Of a stretch of DNA of 64,000 bases, positions 46,418-55,299 are shown piece by piece. Both the position numbers and the translations under genes were made by a program. Positions within the stretch are counted from its first letter, which is position 1, and the number at the start of each line of letters is the position of its first letter. The DNA is from Moraxella porci DSM 25326 (GTDB lineage: Bacteria; Pseudomonadota; Gammaproteobacteria; Pseudomonadales; Moraxellaceae), in the NCBI RefSeq assembly GCF_002014855.1, contig NZ_MUYV01000007.1, positions 22,475 to 86,474 of the forward strand, written 5' to 3'. The notes under the pieces were generated by a model that was given only the letters and a program-made list of their open reading frames with translations, searched no databases and was not told the DNA's origin.

Positions 46418-46711
46418 ATGAAAAAATCTGTTTGGCATGTATTGCTGTTATCTGGCGTGGTGGCATTGACTGCCTGCGCCCAAAAAACCGAAGAAGCAAC
46501 TGCAGATCCAGTCGAAGAGCAGGATGTACCGATGTCAGCCAAGCCTGCTGAGCCGACTGTGGTGGTGCAAAACGACGCTGGCGAAATCGAAGAGGTGGTG
46601 CCAGAGGCGTTTGCTCAGACTGAAGAAGAGGTGGAGATCGCTGAAGTGGTGGAGATTGATGAAAGCTCTGAAACTGCCACCCAAGATGCCGAAGTTCAAG
46701 AGGGCAGATAG
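46418..46711 (+). CDS. Small acidic lipoprotein
   Basis: 97 residues. A lipoprotein signal (KKSVWHVLLLSGVVALTAC) is followed by an entirely acidic Glu/Val/Ala-rich tail (EEVEIAEVVEIDESSE) with no hydrophobic core, likely disordered. GGAG stands 8 bases before the ATG at 46418, inside a longer open frame. Unknown function. Confidence 0.6.
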   Translation: MKKSVWHVLLLSGVVALTACAQKTEEATADPVEEQDVPMSAKPAEPTVVVQNDAGEIEEVVPEAFAQTEEEVEIAEVVEIDESSETATQDAEVQEGR

Positions 46712-46775
46712 GTTCATTGGCCGTTTAACATTGATAACCACCCATCATATTCACCTCGTGTTTGATGAGTTGGCC

Positions 46776-46805
46776 GACCGCTTGCGTTTGTGAGCGGTTT
46801 TTTTC
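46776..46805 (+). terminator. Terminator before lnt
   Basis: ACCGCT and AGCGGT around a 10-base loop, followed by seven T. Confidence 0.65.
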
Positions 46806-46823
46806 GCCAAATACCAAAAATTT

Positions 46824-46832
46824 TGCTATAAT
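46824..46832 (+). promoter_or_regulatory. Extended -10 element of lnt
   Basis: TGCTATAAT at 46824-46832, 30 bases before the ATG, identical to the ccmC box through AATTAA. No clear -35. Confidence 0.5.
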
Positions 46833-46862
46833 AATTAATTTTTTAATTGATTAATTAATACG

Positions 46863-48443
46863 ATGACCAAAGCAGCCACCTCTTTTCGCGCCAAAGCGAC
46901 CACTCACCGCACTTTGCCTCTGGGCATCGCCTGTTTGTTGGCATTATTTGCTGGTGCTATCTTTAGTTTGGCATTGGCGCCTTATTATCTATTTCCCATC
47001 GCTATCATCTCACCGATGGTTTTGTATGTCCTGCTGCTTGGCGCCAAAAATCCGCGACAGGCATTTTGGCTGGGTGAGAGTTATGGCTTTGGTGTTTGGG
47101 TGGTCGGGGCGTTTTGGCTGTATCATTCGATTCATAATTATGGCGGCGTGCCTGCATGGGCGGCAGTGATACTCATTGGTGTGATGGCGCTGATTATGGG
47201 GCTATTTCATGCCGTGATGGCTTGGGTTTTTGTGCGCTTTACTGCGCGTCAGCCGCTGGCTTTTGCTGGCCTGTGGGTGGTGCAAGAGTGGGCGAAGACT
47301 TGGCTCTTAACTGGTTTTCCGTGGTTATTTGTCGGTTATGCATTCACTGATGTCAGCTGGCTGAATGGCATGGCGCCAGTGACAGGTGTGTTTGGCTTGT
47401 CATTTTTGGCAGTGTTATTGGCGGCGGCTTTGGTTGAGCTGCTGCGCCGAAAAGCAGGGTATTTTGCCATCGCCATGAGCTTGTGGATGGTGACGCTGGT
47501 GGTTTCTTTGATTGGTTTTGCTTGGACCAAGCCAACTGGACAGACAACGAGCGTATCTTTGATCCAAGGTAATATCCCTCAGGATCTAAAATGGCAAGAG
47601 GGCGCCGGCATTCAAACTTTGGGCATTTATGCAGGCCTGTCTCAGTCAGAATGGGGGCGTGATATCGTCATCTGGCCTGAGGCTGCCATTCCGATGTTCC
47701 AAGATGAGGCGCAGGCGCAAATTGACGCGATCGCCAAACAGGCGGCGCAGGCTGGCAGTGCTTGGATGACGGGGGTTTTGTACCGTGATAGCCAAGATGA
47801 CGCCACCCAATTGTATAACAGCGTGCTGCTGACCGATCAGGCCACGAGCGGCATCTATCATAAGCAGCAGCTGGTGCCATTTGGCGAGTATATTCCGATG
47901 GGCGGCTTGCTTGATGTGCTGCCTGGACTGGAAGGTATGCAAGGCTTGGCCAGCCTTAGCCGCGGTGATGCACATCAGGCACCGCTTTTGGCCAAAGATC
48001 AGCGCGTGGGTGTGGCGATTTGTTATGAAGTGGCGTATCCTGATACCACACGCCGTAATGCCATCGATACGGACTTTTTATTGACCGTGTCAAATGATGC
48101 TTGGTTTGGCACATCAGCAGGTCCGTTGCAGCACCTACAGATGGTGCAGATGCGTAGTCTTGAGACAGGGCGGTATTTTGTGCGAGCGACCAATAATGGC
48201 GTGACAGCCATCATAAATCACAAAGGTCAAATAATCACAAGTCTGCCACAGTTTGAACGAGCTATCCTGCGTGGTGAGGTGCCGAGTATGACAGGCAAGA
48301 CGCCATTTATGATCTTTGGGCATTATCCAGTGTTGTTTATCAGCATCTTGTTGATTTTATTAAGCATCTTGGCAAATCGTATGAATAATACCAGTGCCAA
48401 AAAAGAAAAATACTACACCGCCAAAGGTGTCGCTGACCGCTGA
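46863..48443 (+). CDS. lnt: Apolipoprotein N-acyltransferase
   Basis: Adds the third acyl chain to the N-terminal Cys of lipoproteins in the inner membrane. 526 residues with about seven helices and a periplasmic nitrilase domain. The catalytic triad is visible: Glu in VIWPEAAIPMF, Lys in HKQQLVPFGEYIP and Cys in GVAICYEVAYPD. Two further motifs are NDAWFGTSAGPLQHLQMVQMRSLETGR and RATNNGVTAII. Relevant to the many lipoproteins encoded nearby. Confidence 0.95.
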   Translation: MTKAATSFRAKATTHRTLPLGIACLLALFAGAIFSLALAPYYLFPIAIISPMVLYVLLLGAKNPRQAFWLGESYGFGVWVVGAFWLYHSIHNYGGVPAWAAVILIGVMALIMGLFHAVMAWVFVRFTARQPLAFAGLWVVQEWAKTWLLTGFPWLFVGYAFTDVSWLNGMAPVTGVFGLSFLAVLLAAALVELLRRKAGYFAIAMSLWMVTLVVSLIGFAWTKPTGQTTSVSLIQGNIPQDLKWQEGAGIQTLGIYAGLSQSEWGRDIVIWPEAAIPMFQDEAQAQIDAIAKQAAQAGSAWMTGVLYRDSQDDATQLYNSVLLTDQATSGIYHKQQLVPFGEYIPMGGLLDVLPGLEGMQGLASLSRGDAHQAPLLAKDQRVGVAICYEVAYPDTTRRNAIDTDFLLTVSNDAWFGTSAGPLQHLQMVQMRSLETGRYFVRATNNGVTAIINHKGQIITSLPQFERAILRGEVPSMTGKTPFMIFGHYPVLFISILLILLSILANRMNNTSAKKEKYYTAKGVADR

Positions 48444-48568
48444 ATGTGATGAATAATTCCATAAATAGTAAAAGGAATTGTACAAAAAGCGATAATTTGG
48501 TATATAATAGAGAAAATTTATTTCTATTGATCAAAATCCATTTCCAACCCATTTTAGGCAGGTGACTT

Positions 48569-48976
48569 ATGGCACATGATGCTTCACAAAATAATCCATT
48601 AAAAGAATCGGTAACGGCACTGGTAGGTATCGTGCTGCTGCTTGTGATGATTGCAGGTATTGCCATCTCGGCATGGTTGCGTCCAGCTGGTGAGCATCAA
48701 CCTGCCGAAGCGCCAGCAGCAGAAGTTGCAGCGCCTGAACAAGCCGCGCCAGAGGCCGCAACTGTTGAAGCACCGGAAGATACAGCACAGCCTGCGGATG
48801 CTACTGCACCTGCAACAGATGCAACAGCTGCCACCGAACAGTCTGCAGATGCTGCGACAGCTGAGCCAGCAGCTGCGACCGCCACCGCTGAAGCGACTGC
48901 ACAAGCCGCGCCTGAAGCGACAGAGGCTCAGCCAGCTGAAGCGACTGCAGAAGCAGAAGCAACCCAAAGCAAATAA
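48569..48976 (+). CDS. Membrane-anchored Ala/Glu/Pro/Thr-rich protein
   Basis: 135 residues: a short cytoplasmic head with DASQNNPLKES, one membrane helix (ALVGIVLLLVMIAGIAISAW), then about 95 residues made almost only of Ala, Glu, Pro and Thr, predicted to be an extended periplasmic tail. GGCAGGTGA upstream of the ATG serves as ribosome-binding site. The Cys-rich frame on the other strand is its shadow. Unknown function. Confidence 0.6.
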   Translation: MAHDASQNNPLKESVTALVGIVLLLVMIAGIAISAWLRPAGEHQPAEAPAAEVAAPEQAAPEAATVEAPEDTAQPADATAPATDATAATEQSADAATAEPAAATATAEATAQAAPEATEAQPAEATAEAEATQSK

Positions 48977-49001
48977 TCAAGGCGGATATCGCTACATAAA
49001 G

Positions 49002-49026
49002 CCCTTGTTTCCACAAGGGTTTTTTG
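49002..49026 (+). terminator. Terminator
   Basis: CCCTTGT, TTCC and ACAAGGG followed by six T. Confidence 0.88.
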
Positions 49027-49155
49027 TTGGATTAATCAGCTTTTGTGATAAGCTTATCAAGAGCCCATGATTTAAAACATATCAGGCTTGTGATAAAATG
49101 CTTAGGACTTGGGTGGGTATTGCCCACGGTTTTTCACATGATTTAGGATAGAATT

Positions 49156-50952
49156 ATGACTGATTCGGTTCAAGTGCGTCGTGAACGCCTACAGAACGCT
49201 CGTGCATTGATGGCAGAACATGGCGTGGATGCACTGATTATCCCATCTGCTGATCCACATATGTCGGAGTATTTGCCAGTGTATTGGCAGGGTCGTTCGT
49301 GGTTGTCAGGCTTTACAGGCTCGGTGGGTACGCTGGTGATTACCGTTGATTTTGCTGGTGTGTGGACAGATAACCGCTACTGGGTGCAAGCACCGATGCA
49401 GCTTGAAGGTACGGGTATCGAACTACAAAAAATGCAAATCGGTCGCCCGACTTTCTCGACATTTTTGGCTGAGCATCTGCCAAGCGGTGCCAAAGTCGCC
49501 ATCGATGGCAATGTCTTATCGGTCAATGAATCAGACACGCTAAAAGCTGCTTTTGGTGATAAAGGCATTGAGCTTGTGACGACCCTTGATTTGCTTGCCA
49601 AGATTTGGTCGGATCGCCCAAGCTTGCCAACAGATGCCATCTATGAGCATCCTGCCGAGTTTGTCGATACGACAGCAGCGGACAAGCTTGCCAAAGTCCG
49701 TAGTGCCATGAGTGAAAAAGGTGCTAACGCCCATCTGATCAGTAGTCTAGATGACATCGCATGGCTGGTGAATCTGCGTGGCAGTGATGTGGTGTTTAAC
49801 CCAGTCTTTTTGTCGCATCTACTGATTACAGATACGGCCGCGACATTGTTTGTCGATCAAAACAAGCTTGATGACACCATCAAAGTAAATCTTGCCGCTG
49901 CAGGCATCAATACGGCGGATTATGGCGACATCATCGATGCGGTGGCGGATGTGCGTGGTACGCTACTGATTGATCCTGCTCGTGTCTCGGTCGGCACACT
50001 CTCAAAACTGCCTGCTGATACTGCCATCGTGCGTGCGATGAATCCAAGCACCTTGCTAAAAGCCATCAAATCAGATGCAGATATTGAGCATATCCGTGAA
50101 GCGATGCGTCAAGATGGTGCGGCTTTGTGCGAGTTTTTCTCAGAGTTTGAAGCAAAGCTTGCTAAGGGTGAGAAATTGACTGAGCTGGATGTCGATCGTA
50201 TGCTCAACGAAGCTCGCAGCCGTCAGCCGCATCATATTTCACCAAGCTTTGGCACGATTGCAGGTTATAAGGGTAACGGGGCGATTGTCCATTATTCAGC
50301 CACTGAAGATAATTTTGCTACCATTGAAGGTGATGGCCTGCTACTGATTGACTCAGGGGCGCAGTATTATAACGGCACCACCGACATCACGCGTATGGCA
50401 AGCTGTGGCACCGTCAGCGATGACGAAAAGCGTGATGTGACTTATGTGCTCAAAGCACACATTGGACTTGCCAATGCACACTTCCCAGAAGGACTGCCAT
50501 CAGGTCAGATTGATGTGCTGGCTCGTATCCATCTATGGCAACAAGGCTTGGATTATGGCCATGGCACAGGTCATGGTGTGGGCTACTTTATGAATGTCCA
50601 CGAAGGTCCACAAGTCATCTCAGTACACGCACCAGCCACCGCCGAGCGTGTACTGAAGCGTGGCATGATCACGACCAATGAGCCAGGACTGTATCGTGAA
50701 GGCAAATGGGGCATCCGCCTAGAAAACTGCGTCGTACACGTGCCAGCACATGAGACTGAGTTTGGGACTTTCTTGAAGTTTGATGATTTGACCTTGTGCC
50801 CGTTTGATACGCGTCTGATTTTGCCAGAGCTATTGACCACCGAGGAAAAAGCATGGCTGAACAGCTACCATCAGCGTGTCCATGATGAGCTGATCGACCG
50901 TGTTTCAGGCGATGCTAAGGCGTGGTTGATTGAACGCACCAAAGCGGTGTGA
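49156..50952 (+). CDS. Xaa-Pro aminopeptidase, M24B family (long form)
   Basis: 598 residues, the three-domain aminopeptidase P1-like form: two creatinase-like N-terminal domains and a catalytic pita-bread domain. Metal ligands are visible in LLIDSGAQYYNGTTDITR (two Asp), HGTGHGVGYFMNVHE (His), MITTNEPGLY (Glu) and GIRLENC (Glu). It removes N-terminal residues before proline. Cytosolic. Confidence 0.93.
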   Translation: MTDSVQVRRERLQNARALMAEHGVDALIIPSADPHMSEYLPVYWQGRSWLSGFTGSVGTLVITVDFAGVWTDNRYWVQAPMQLEGTGIELQKMQIGRPTFSTFLAEHLPSGAKVAIDGNVLSVNESDTLKAAFGDKGIELVTTLDLLAKIWSDRPSLPTDAIYEHPAEFVDTTAADKLAKVRSAMSEKGANAHLISSLDDIAWLVNLRGSDVVFNPVFLSHLLITDTAATLFVDQNKLDDTIKVNLAAAGINTADYGDIIDAVADVRGTLLIDPARVSVGTLSKLPADTAIVRAMNPSTLLKAIKSDADIEHIREAMRQDGAALCEFFSEFEAKLAKGEKLTELDVDRMLNEARSRQPHHISPSFGTIAGYKGNGAIVHYSATEDNFATIEGDGLLLIDSGAQYYNGTTDITRMASCGTVSDDEKRDVTYVLKAHIGLANAHFPEGLPSGQIDVLARIHLWQQGLDYGHGTGHGVGYFMNVHEGPQVISVHAPATAERVLKRGMITTNEPGLYREGKWGIRLENCVVHVPAHETEFGTFLKFDDLTLCPFDTRLILPELLTTEEKAWLNSYHQRVHDELIDRVSGDAKAWLIERTKAV

Positions 50953-50980
50953 TTTGACAGATTCAAGCTGATTGAATGGC

Positions 50981-51011
50981 AAAAGCTCCATCGGGTGATG
51001 GGGCTTTTTTG
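50981..51011 (+). terminator. Terminator after the aminopeptidase gene
   Basis: AAAAGCTCCATC, GGGT and GATGGGGCTTTTTT pair with one G-U. Confidence 0.85.
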
Positions 51012-51095
51012 TAGTGATGTCATCGAAAATGGCAAAATGCACCAAGTGATTTTTTTTGATATAATCTAAAAAACAAATAAAAACCAGCAGGGTTT

Positions 51096-51620
51096 ATGCT
51101 TTACGAAGAATTATCCAAATTCCAATTTTCGCCATCATTGTATATCAGCGGCAAACGAGCCTTGAATATAATTGATTCGCAAAACCAAACTGGTGATTGG
51201 CATAGCTATGATGCTTGGTATCGTCCTAATGCTTGTGTTGGCTTGTATCAAGTGGTTGGCAAGGGCTGTCAGCTTGATACAACGCCTTATCTAGGGGATT
51301 TGGGCGTATTCCATGCCAATGAACTGGTATATAACAAAATGGGATTGCCAAACTTTGGCGATACTGTGTATTGTGCAACTCATGCTAGAGCCATAGCGGA
51401 TTTGGTGATTGCTGAAGCTTTTTTTACACCGCCATTTAGGGGTACAAGCTTATTTCGCACAATGTCACTGTTTGATTTTGATGACTTTATGGGGATGCCT
51501 GAAGACAAACAAAAAGTGTATGACTTACTACAAATCGCCATACCAAAACTACCAAAAGCACAATCAGACCATGTGTCCGAATGGCTAAGATTAGCCAAGG
51601 AAAAGAATTATGATTTATAA
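51096..51620 (+). CDS. Hypothetical protein, 174 aa
   Basis: Soluble, no signal or membrane segment. Aromatic-rich with GDWHSYDAWYRPNACVGLYQVVGKG and a C-terminal FDDFMGMPEDKQKVYDLLQIAIPKLP helix pair. GCAGGG precedes the ATG and TGATATAAT (51057-51065) gives an extended -10 about 30 bases upstream. More AT-rich than its neighbours and unrelated to them, so possibly acquired. No family recognised; small lone proteins of this composition are sometimes immunity proteins, but that is only a guess. Confidence 0.55.
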   Translation: MLYEELSKFQFSPSLYISGKRALNIIDSQNQTGDWHSYDAWYRPNACVGLYQVVGKGCQLDTTPYLGDLGVFHANELVYNKMGLPNFGDTVYCATHARAIADLVIAEAFFTPPFRGTSLFRTMSLFDFDDFMGMPEDKQKVYDLLQIAIPKLPKAQSDHVSEWLRLAKEKNYDL

Positions 51621-51650
51621 TTGGATTGATTGATGTCAAAACACCACCCA

Positions 51651-53033
51651 TCACCCATCCGCCAAAGTCTTTAAAATCATCCCAACTTTATCCATGCATT
51701 CTTGATATTCATCATTGACTTGTGAACGGATGGTGATACCGCCACCTGCCCAGACACTGATGCCATTGGCATTGGCTTGGATGGTGCGAATCAGCACATT
51801 AAACTGCCCCGTCCCATCAAAATTCAAATAACCCATACTGCCACAGTACGCACCACGCGGGCGCGCTTCAAGCTCATCAATCATCTCGCAGGCACGCTTT
51901 TTGGGTGCGCCAGTGATAGAGCCTGCCGGCAATGAGCCAAACAGCACAGCGATAGGGTAGCTATCATCTTTGAGCGTAGCGGTGATGGTGCTGACCATGT
52001 GATGTACATTGCTAAAGCTTTCGATGGCGAAGCGAATGGGCGTTTTGACACTGCCGATCGTGGCATATTTACCCAAGTCGTTGCGGAGCAAATCGACAAT
52101 CATTAGATTTTCGCTGATGTCTTTACTGCTCTGGGCAAGCGCTTGTTTGTACTCGTCATCGAGTGCTTTGTCCGCTGAACGGGGGCGAGTACCTTTGATG
52201 GGCTTGGTGATGATATGAAGCTGATGATCTTGTTGATAAAAGGTAAAAAACAGCTCGGGCGATACGGATAATAATTCAAAATCGGTAAGCTGTAAGTAAC
52301 CAGCAAATGGCGCTTGGGTCTGTTGCATCAAAGATGGTAGATGTGCTGATAGATGGGCTGTTTGCGTGGTATGCCAAGCTTGGGTGAGATTGATCTGATA
52401 GCCATCACCAGCCAGCAGATAAGCTTGGGCTTGCTCAAAGGCGTGTGCATAGTCGGCTTTTGACCAGATGGGTTGTAGGCACAAGGCGTGTTTGGCGAGT
52501 GATTTGACCAAGTTGAGCTGCTCAATCATCGAGATCAGCAGGGTGATATCAAACTGTCCGTCATGACAAATCAACTCATAACCATCTGCACACGGACTCA
52601 AAATCAAATCATAATGCCCAAAATAACACGCAGGCTGAGCATGATCAATCTTGATGTTAGGATTGAGTGCATGAGCGGCGATGTCATAGCCGACAAAGCC
52701 CATCAGTCCATGCTGATAAGATGGTGTCGCATGGTTTGTGTCGGCATGAGTTGTCTTTGATTGAAAAGGGAGCGTATATTCACCAAGTATCTGCATCAGC
52801 TGTGTATAACTGCTTGGCATCTGCTCATATTGATAGTCATCAAGCGCGCGACGAGTCGCCGTGGTCAGCGTCATTTGTCCGTCGCATGGCGTCATCTGCC
52901 AGCTGTTTTTTGGCAAAATCCCAATCACAGGTGCGTGATGATTATTCAAAAAACACACCTGCCACATAGGATAATGATGAGCGATGCGTGCAGTCAGCTC
53001 ATCAGGGCGAAGGCTACTTGGGATAAAGTGGGT
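51651..53033 (-). CDS. pabB: Aminodeoxychorismate synthase component I
   Basis: Chorismate-binding enzyme of folate synthesis, 460 residues from the chosen start MTHFIPSSLRPDELT. The PIKGTRPR motif has the Lys that distinguishes PabB from TrpE; ENLMIVDLLRNDLGKY, GSITGAPKKRACEMIDELEARPRGAYCGSMGY and VWAGGGITIRSQVNDEYQE complete the active site. The frame extends 24 hydrophobic codons upstream, which is not typical of the family. Confidence 0.92.
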   Translation of the reverse strand, partial: THFIPSSLRPDELTARIAHHYPMWQVCFLNNHHAPVIGILPKNSWQMTPCDGQMTLTTATRRALDDYQYEQMPSSYTQLMQILGEYTLPFQSKTTHADTNHATPSYQHGLMGFVGYDIAAHALNPNIKIDHAQPACYFGHYDLILSPCADGYELICHDGQFDITLLISMIEQLNLVKSLAKHALCLQPIWSKADYAHAFEQAQAYLLAGDGYQINLTQAWHTTQTAHLSAHLPSLMQQTQAPFAGYLQLTDFELLSVSPELFFTFYQQDHQLHIITKPIKGTRPRSADKALDDEYKQALAQSSKDISENLMIVDLLRNDLGKYATIGSVKTPIRFAIESFSNVHHMVSTITATLKDDSYPIAVLFGSLPAGSITGAPKKRACEMIDELEARPRGAYCGSMGYLNFDGTGQFNVLIRTIQANANGISVWAGGGITIRSQVNDEYQECMDKVGMILKTLADG

Positions 53034-53162
53034 CATGACGATCAGCGAATAAAAAAGACCAATTGTATAGCAAATTCCCCAAAAACAAAACCCTGCAACA
53101 ATCAATGGCGTGCCAAATGCTCATCTGTTTGCAGGTTTTGTTTGTAGGTTTTGAATGAGTTT

Positions 53163-54818
53163 TCACCAAAAATCCACACTGCGTACCACGACAGGGCGGT
53201 CAGTGGTGATGGTCACTGCGGTGATGGTGCGGTTGTGAGCCGTAGGGGGTAGGGGCAGATGTGCGGTACCAAGTCGATAGCTACCACTGTCATGCTCGCT
53301 GGCTCGATTCATCAAGGCAGGATGTGTGGCAGGGATAGTTAGGCTGATAGTTTCACCATTATCCAGTAATAAAGCGATATCAACATTTGTGCCTTTGCCA
53401 TCTGCATGGCTGCCTACAGGGGCGATGTGTAGTGCAAGGGCGGTTGCACCTTTGATATTGGCGGTAGCTTTGGTGCTTCGCTCGATATACGCGACTGGGG
53501 TGAGTGTCTGCACCACGCCCATCTCAGGCTCAGGACAGGCGGGCATGATGGCAGCGGCAGGGTTCATCGGGTCTGAATAAGCACAGTATTGGACGCCTGC
53601 GGATTTATCCAGTGCAGTCTCGCTGAGTGTCTTGGCATCGACATAGCCGATGGCTTTTGGAGTTAGGGCGAGCCATCTTGCACTGTGAGTGGCGACTTGC
53701 TCAGGTAGTGGTGCGTGTGGGGTGCTAGGTAGTGGACTGGTTTTGCCTTGTAAGCTTGCACCAAACCAATCACTCATGACGGACAGTAGCATCGCTTCAT
53801 GCGTCTGATCGTCAGGGCAAGCGATCATATCACAGCCACGACGGTCATCAATGCCTGCTTTGGCGGCGGTGCGGTTGATGGACATATGACCAAAATGCGG
53901 CAACTCCACCGTGCTTGCCACCGTGTTTCTCGGTGTGGTGGCATAGTGTGACAGCCACAGATTGGCAGATGCGCCGACATCGGTATCACGGCTACCGACG
54001 ATGGCAAGATAAGGAATATCCATCGGTGCAGGCGAGATATCAGCCAGCTCAAAGGTCTCATACGATGGTGCATAAGCCAGTACGCTCTTGAGATGCTTGC
54101 CAAACAGTCGCACGGCAGTGTCGGTCATCTGTGCCGAACGAGAATGGACAAACAAGCCAATATTGGTCAAATCCACAGGCGCAATACCAAAACCAAGCTT
54201 CTCATCATGCGCATTACTGCGTTCGATACTGCTGACAAATCGGCTGATGATATCTTGCCAAAACAGCGTCTGATCATAAGGTTCTTTGAGATCCAGTCCG
54301 ATAAATGCTGGTGCCAAATCAGGAATCACCACCGCAAAACCAAGCTTGGCAAGATGTTCGCCTGCATATCGCATCCCTTCATCATAGCGTAGCTCATCGA
54401 CGCCATTGGCACAAGGATAGCGTGATTCTAGATCAGCACAGTTGGGTGCACGCAGATGACTTAGAATAATCAGTGGTACAGGTGCGTCCGACTGTGCAGG
54501 CGCAATAATGAATCCACGAGCAGGCGCACTGTATTCACCGACTTTGGCATTACCGTAGTCGATGGCGATGGTGGTGAGTTGACCATCAGCGCTGTGTTCA
54601 ATCTTGGTGGCGGCTGGTGTGCGATTGGCAGGTGCTTTTGGGCCTGCAGTAGCTGCATCATCCAAGACTTCGGTGCTGACATCCTGTGTCAGACTGGTGG
54701 CGGACTCGATGGTGTCATTGGACTGCTCGGGTTGCTCGGCTTTTGGTGTGCAGGCGGTGAATAGGGCGGTGCATAGCAGGCTTAGAGTGATGGCTTTATA
54801 AAGTGGCAACGGGTGCAT
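53163..54818 (-). CDS. Large lipoprotein with alpha/beta-hydrolase (dienelactone-hydrolase-like) domain
   Basis: 551 residues with a lipoprotein signal ending LFTAC. Residues about 80-370 resemble alpha/beta hydrolases: GFIIAPAQSDAPVPLIILSHLRAPNC, MRYAGEHLAKLGFAVVIPDLAP, the nucleophile region IGLFVHSRSAQMTD, YLAIVGSRDTDVGAS (acid) and VELPHFGHMSINR (His). The usual G-x-S-x-G is V-H-S-R-S here, with both glycines replaced. The C-terminal about 180 residues are a beta-rich domain of unknown type. Envelope-located; catalytic competence uncertain. Confidence 0.75.
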   Translation of the reverse strand: MHPLPLYKAITLSLLCTALFTACTPKAEQPEQSNDTIESATSLTQDVSTEVLDDAATAGPKAPANRTPAATKIEHSADGQLTTIAIDYGNAKVGEYSAPARGFIIAPAQSDAPVPLIILSHLRAPNCADLESRYPCANGVDELRYDEGMRYAGEHLAKLGFAVVIPDLAPAFIGLDLKEPYDQTLFWQDIISRFVSSIERSNAHDEKLGFGIAPVDLTNIGLFVHSRSAQMTDTAVRLFGKHLKSVLAYAPSYETFELADISPAPMDIPYLAIVGSRDTDVGASANLWLSHYATTPRNTVASTVELPHFGHMSINRTAAKAGIDDRRGCDMIACPDDQTHEAMLLSVMSDWFGASLQGKTSPLPSTPHAPLPEQVATHSARWLALTPKAIGYVDAKTLSETALDKSAGVQYCAYSDPMNPAAAIMPACPEPEMGVVQTLTPVAYIERSTKATANIKGATALALHIAPVGSHADGKGTNVDIALLLDNGETISLTIPATHPALMNRASEHDSGSYRLGTAHLPLPPTAHNRTITAVTITTDRPVVVRSVDFW

Positions 54819-54957
54819 GGTATCATCAGGTGTTATTGGTTGAAAGCTTTATTGTAAAGCACTTTGGCAAAAAACAAAACCCTATGGGGTGGTGTGCATT
54901 TCATCGCTATGATTTTGCAAACTAATCCATGAGCTAATTTAATATAATAATTAGTGT

Positions 54958-55248
54958 TTATTTTAATATATAATCAAAACGTTCCGCCCATCCAAAACCT
55001 TCATCTTGTTCTTTGGTTCGTTGCAATACATTAATAATCCCATAAAAACTTACCCCCATGCTATTTTTTGATTTTTCAGAATTATTCCAAACAATACAAA
55101 CAGGTCTTTCCACTCCCCAAGACAACAAATCCCAAAGAGCATCAAGATTATGCCCATAAAACTCTGTCACACCACACTGTATCGCCAAAGTCTTATGAAA
55201 ATCCTGTTCAGTCTTGACAGTATTACCATCAATAATGATTTGATTCAT
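54958..55248 (-). CDS. Barstar-family ribonuclease inhibitor
   Basis: 96 residues. IIIDGNTVKTEQDFHKTLA at the start and FYGHNLDALWDLLSW match the barstar fold (the FGxNLDAL motif lies on the helix that plugs the barnase active site), with IVWNNSEKS and the C-terminal RFDYIL strand. GGCGGAT before the ATG at 55248. No barnase-like RNase gene is in the window, so this is an orphan immunity protein. Last gene of the AT-rich repeat-punctuated array. Confidence 0.85.
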   Translation of the reverse strand: MNQIIIDGNTVKTEQDFHKTLAIQCGVTEFYGHNLDALWDLLSWGVERPVCIVWNNSEKSKNSMGVSFYGIINVLQRTKEQDEGFGWAERFDYILK

Positions 55249-55265
55249 TTTTATCCGCCTATAAT

Positions 55266-55293
55266 AAGCCCAGCAGGGTGCATGCAACGCACC
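55266..55293 (-). repeat. Palindromic cassette repeat, copy C
   Basis: Minus strand: GGTGCGTTGCATGCACCC followed by TGCTGGGCTT, 18 bases before the barstar start codon. Same module as copies A and B. Confidence 0.75.
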
Positions 55294-55299
55294 ATTAAC

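Noticed and set aside
48599..48967. Cys/Arg-rich minus-strand open frame
   Set aside because: Shadow of the Ala/Glu/Pro-rich gene on the plus strand; composition is a translation artefact and there is no ribosome-binding site.
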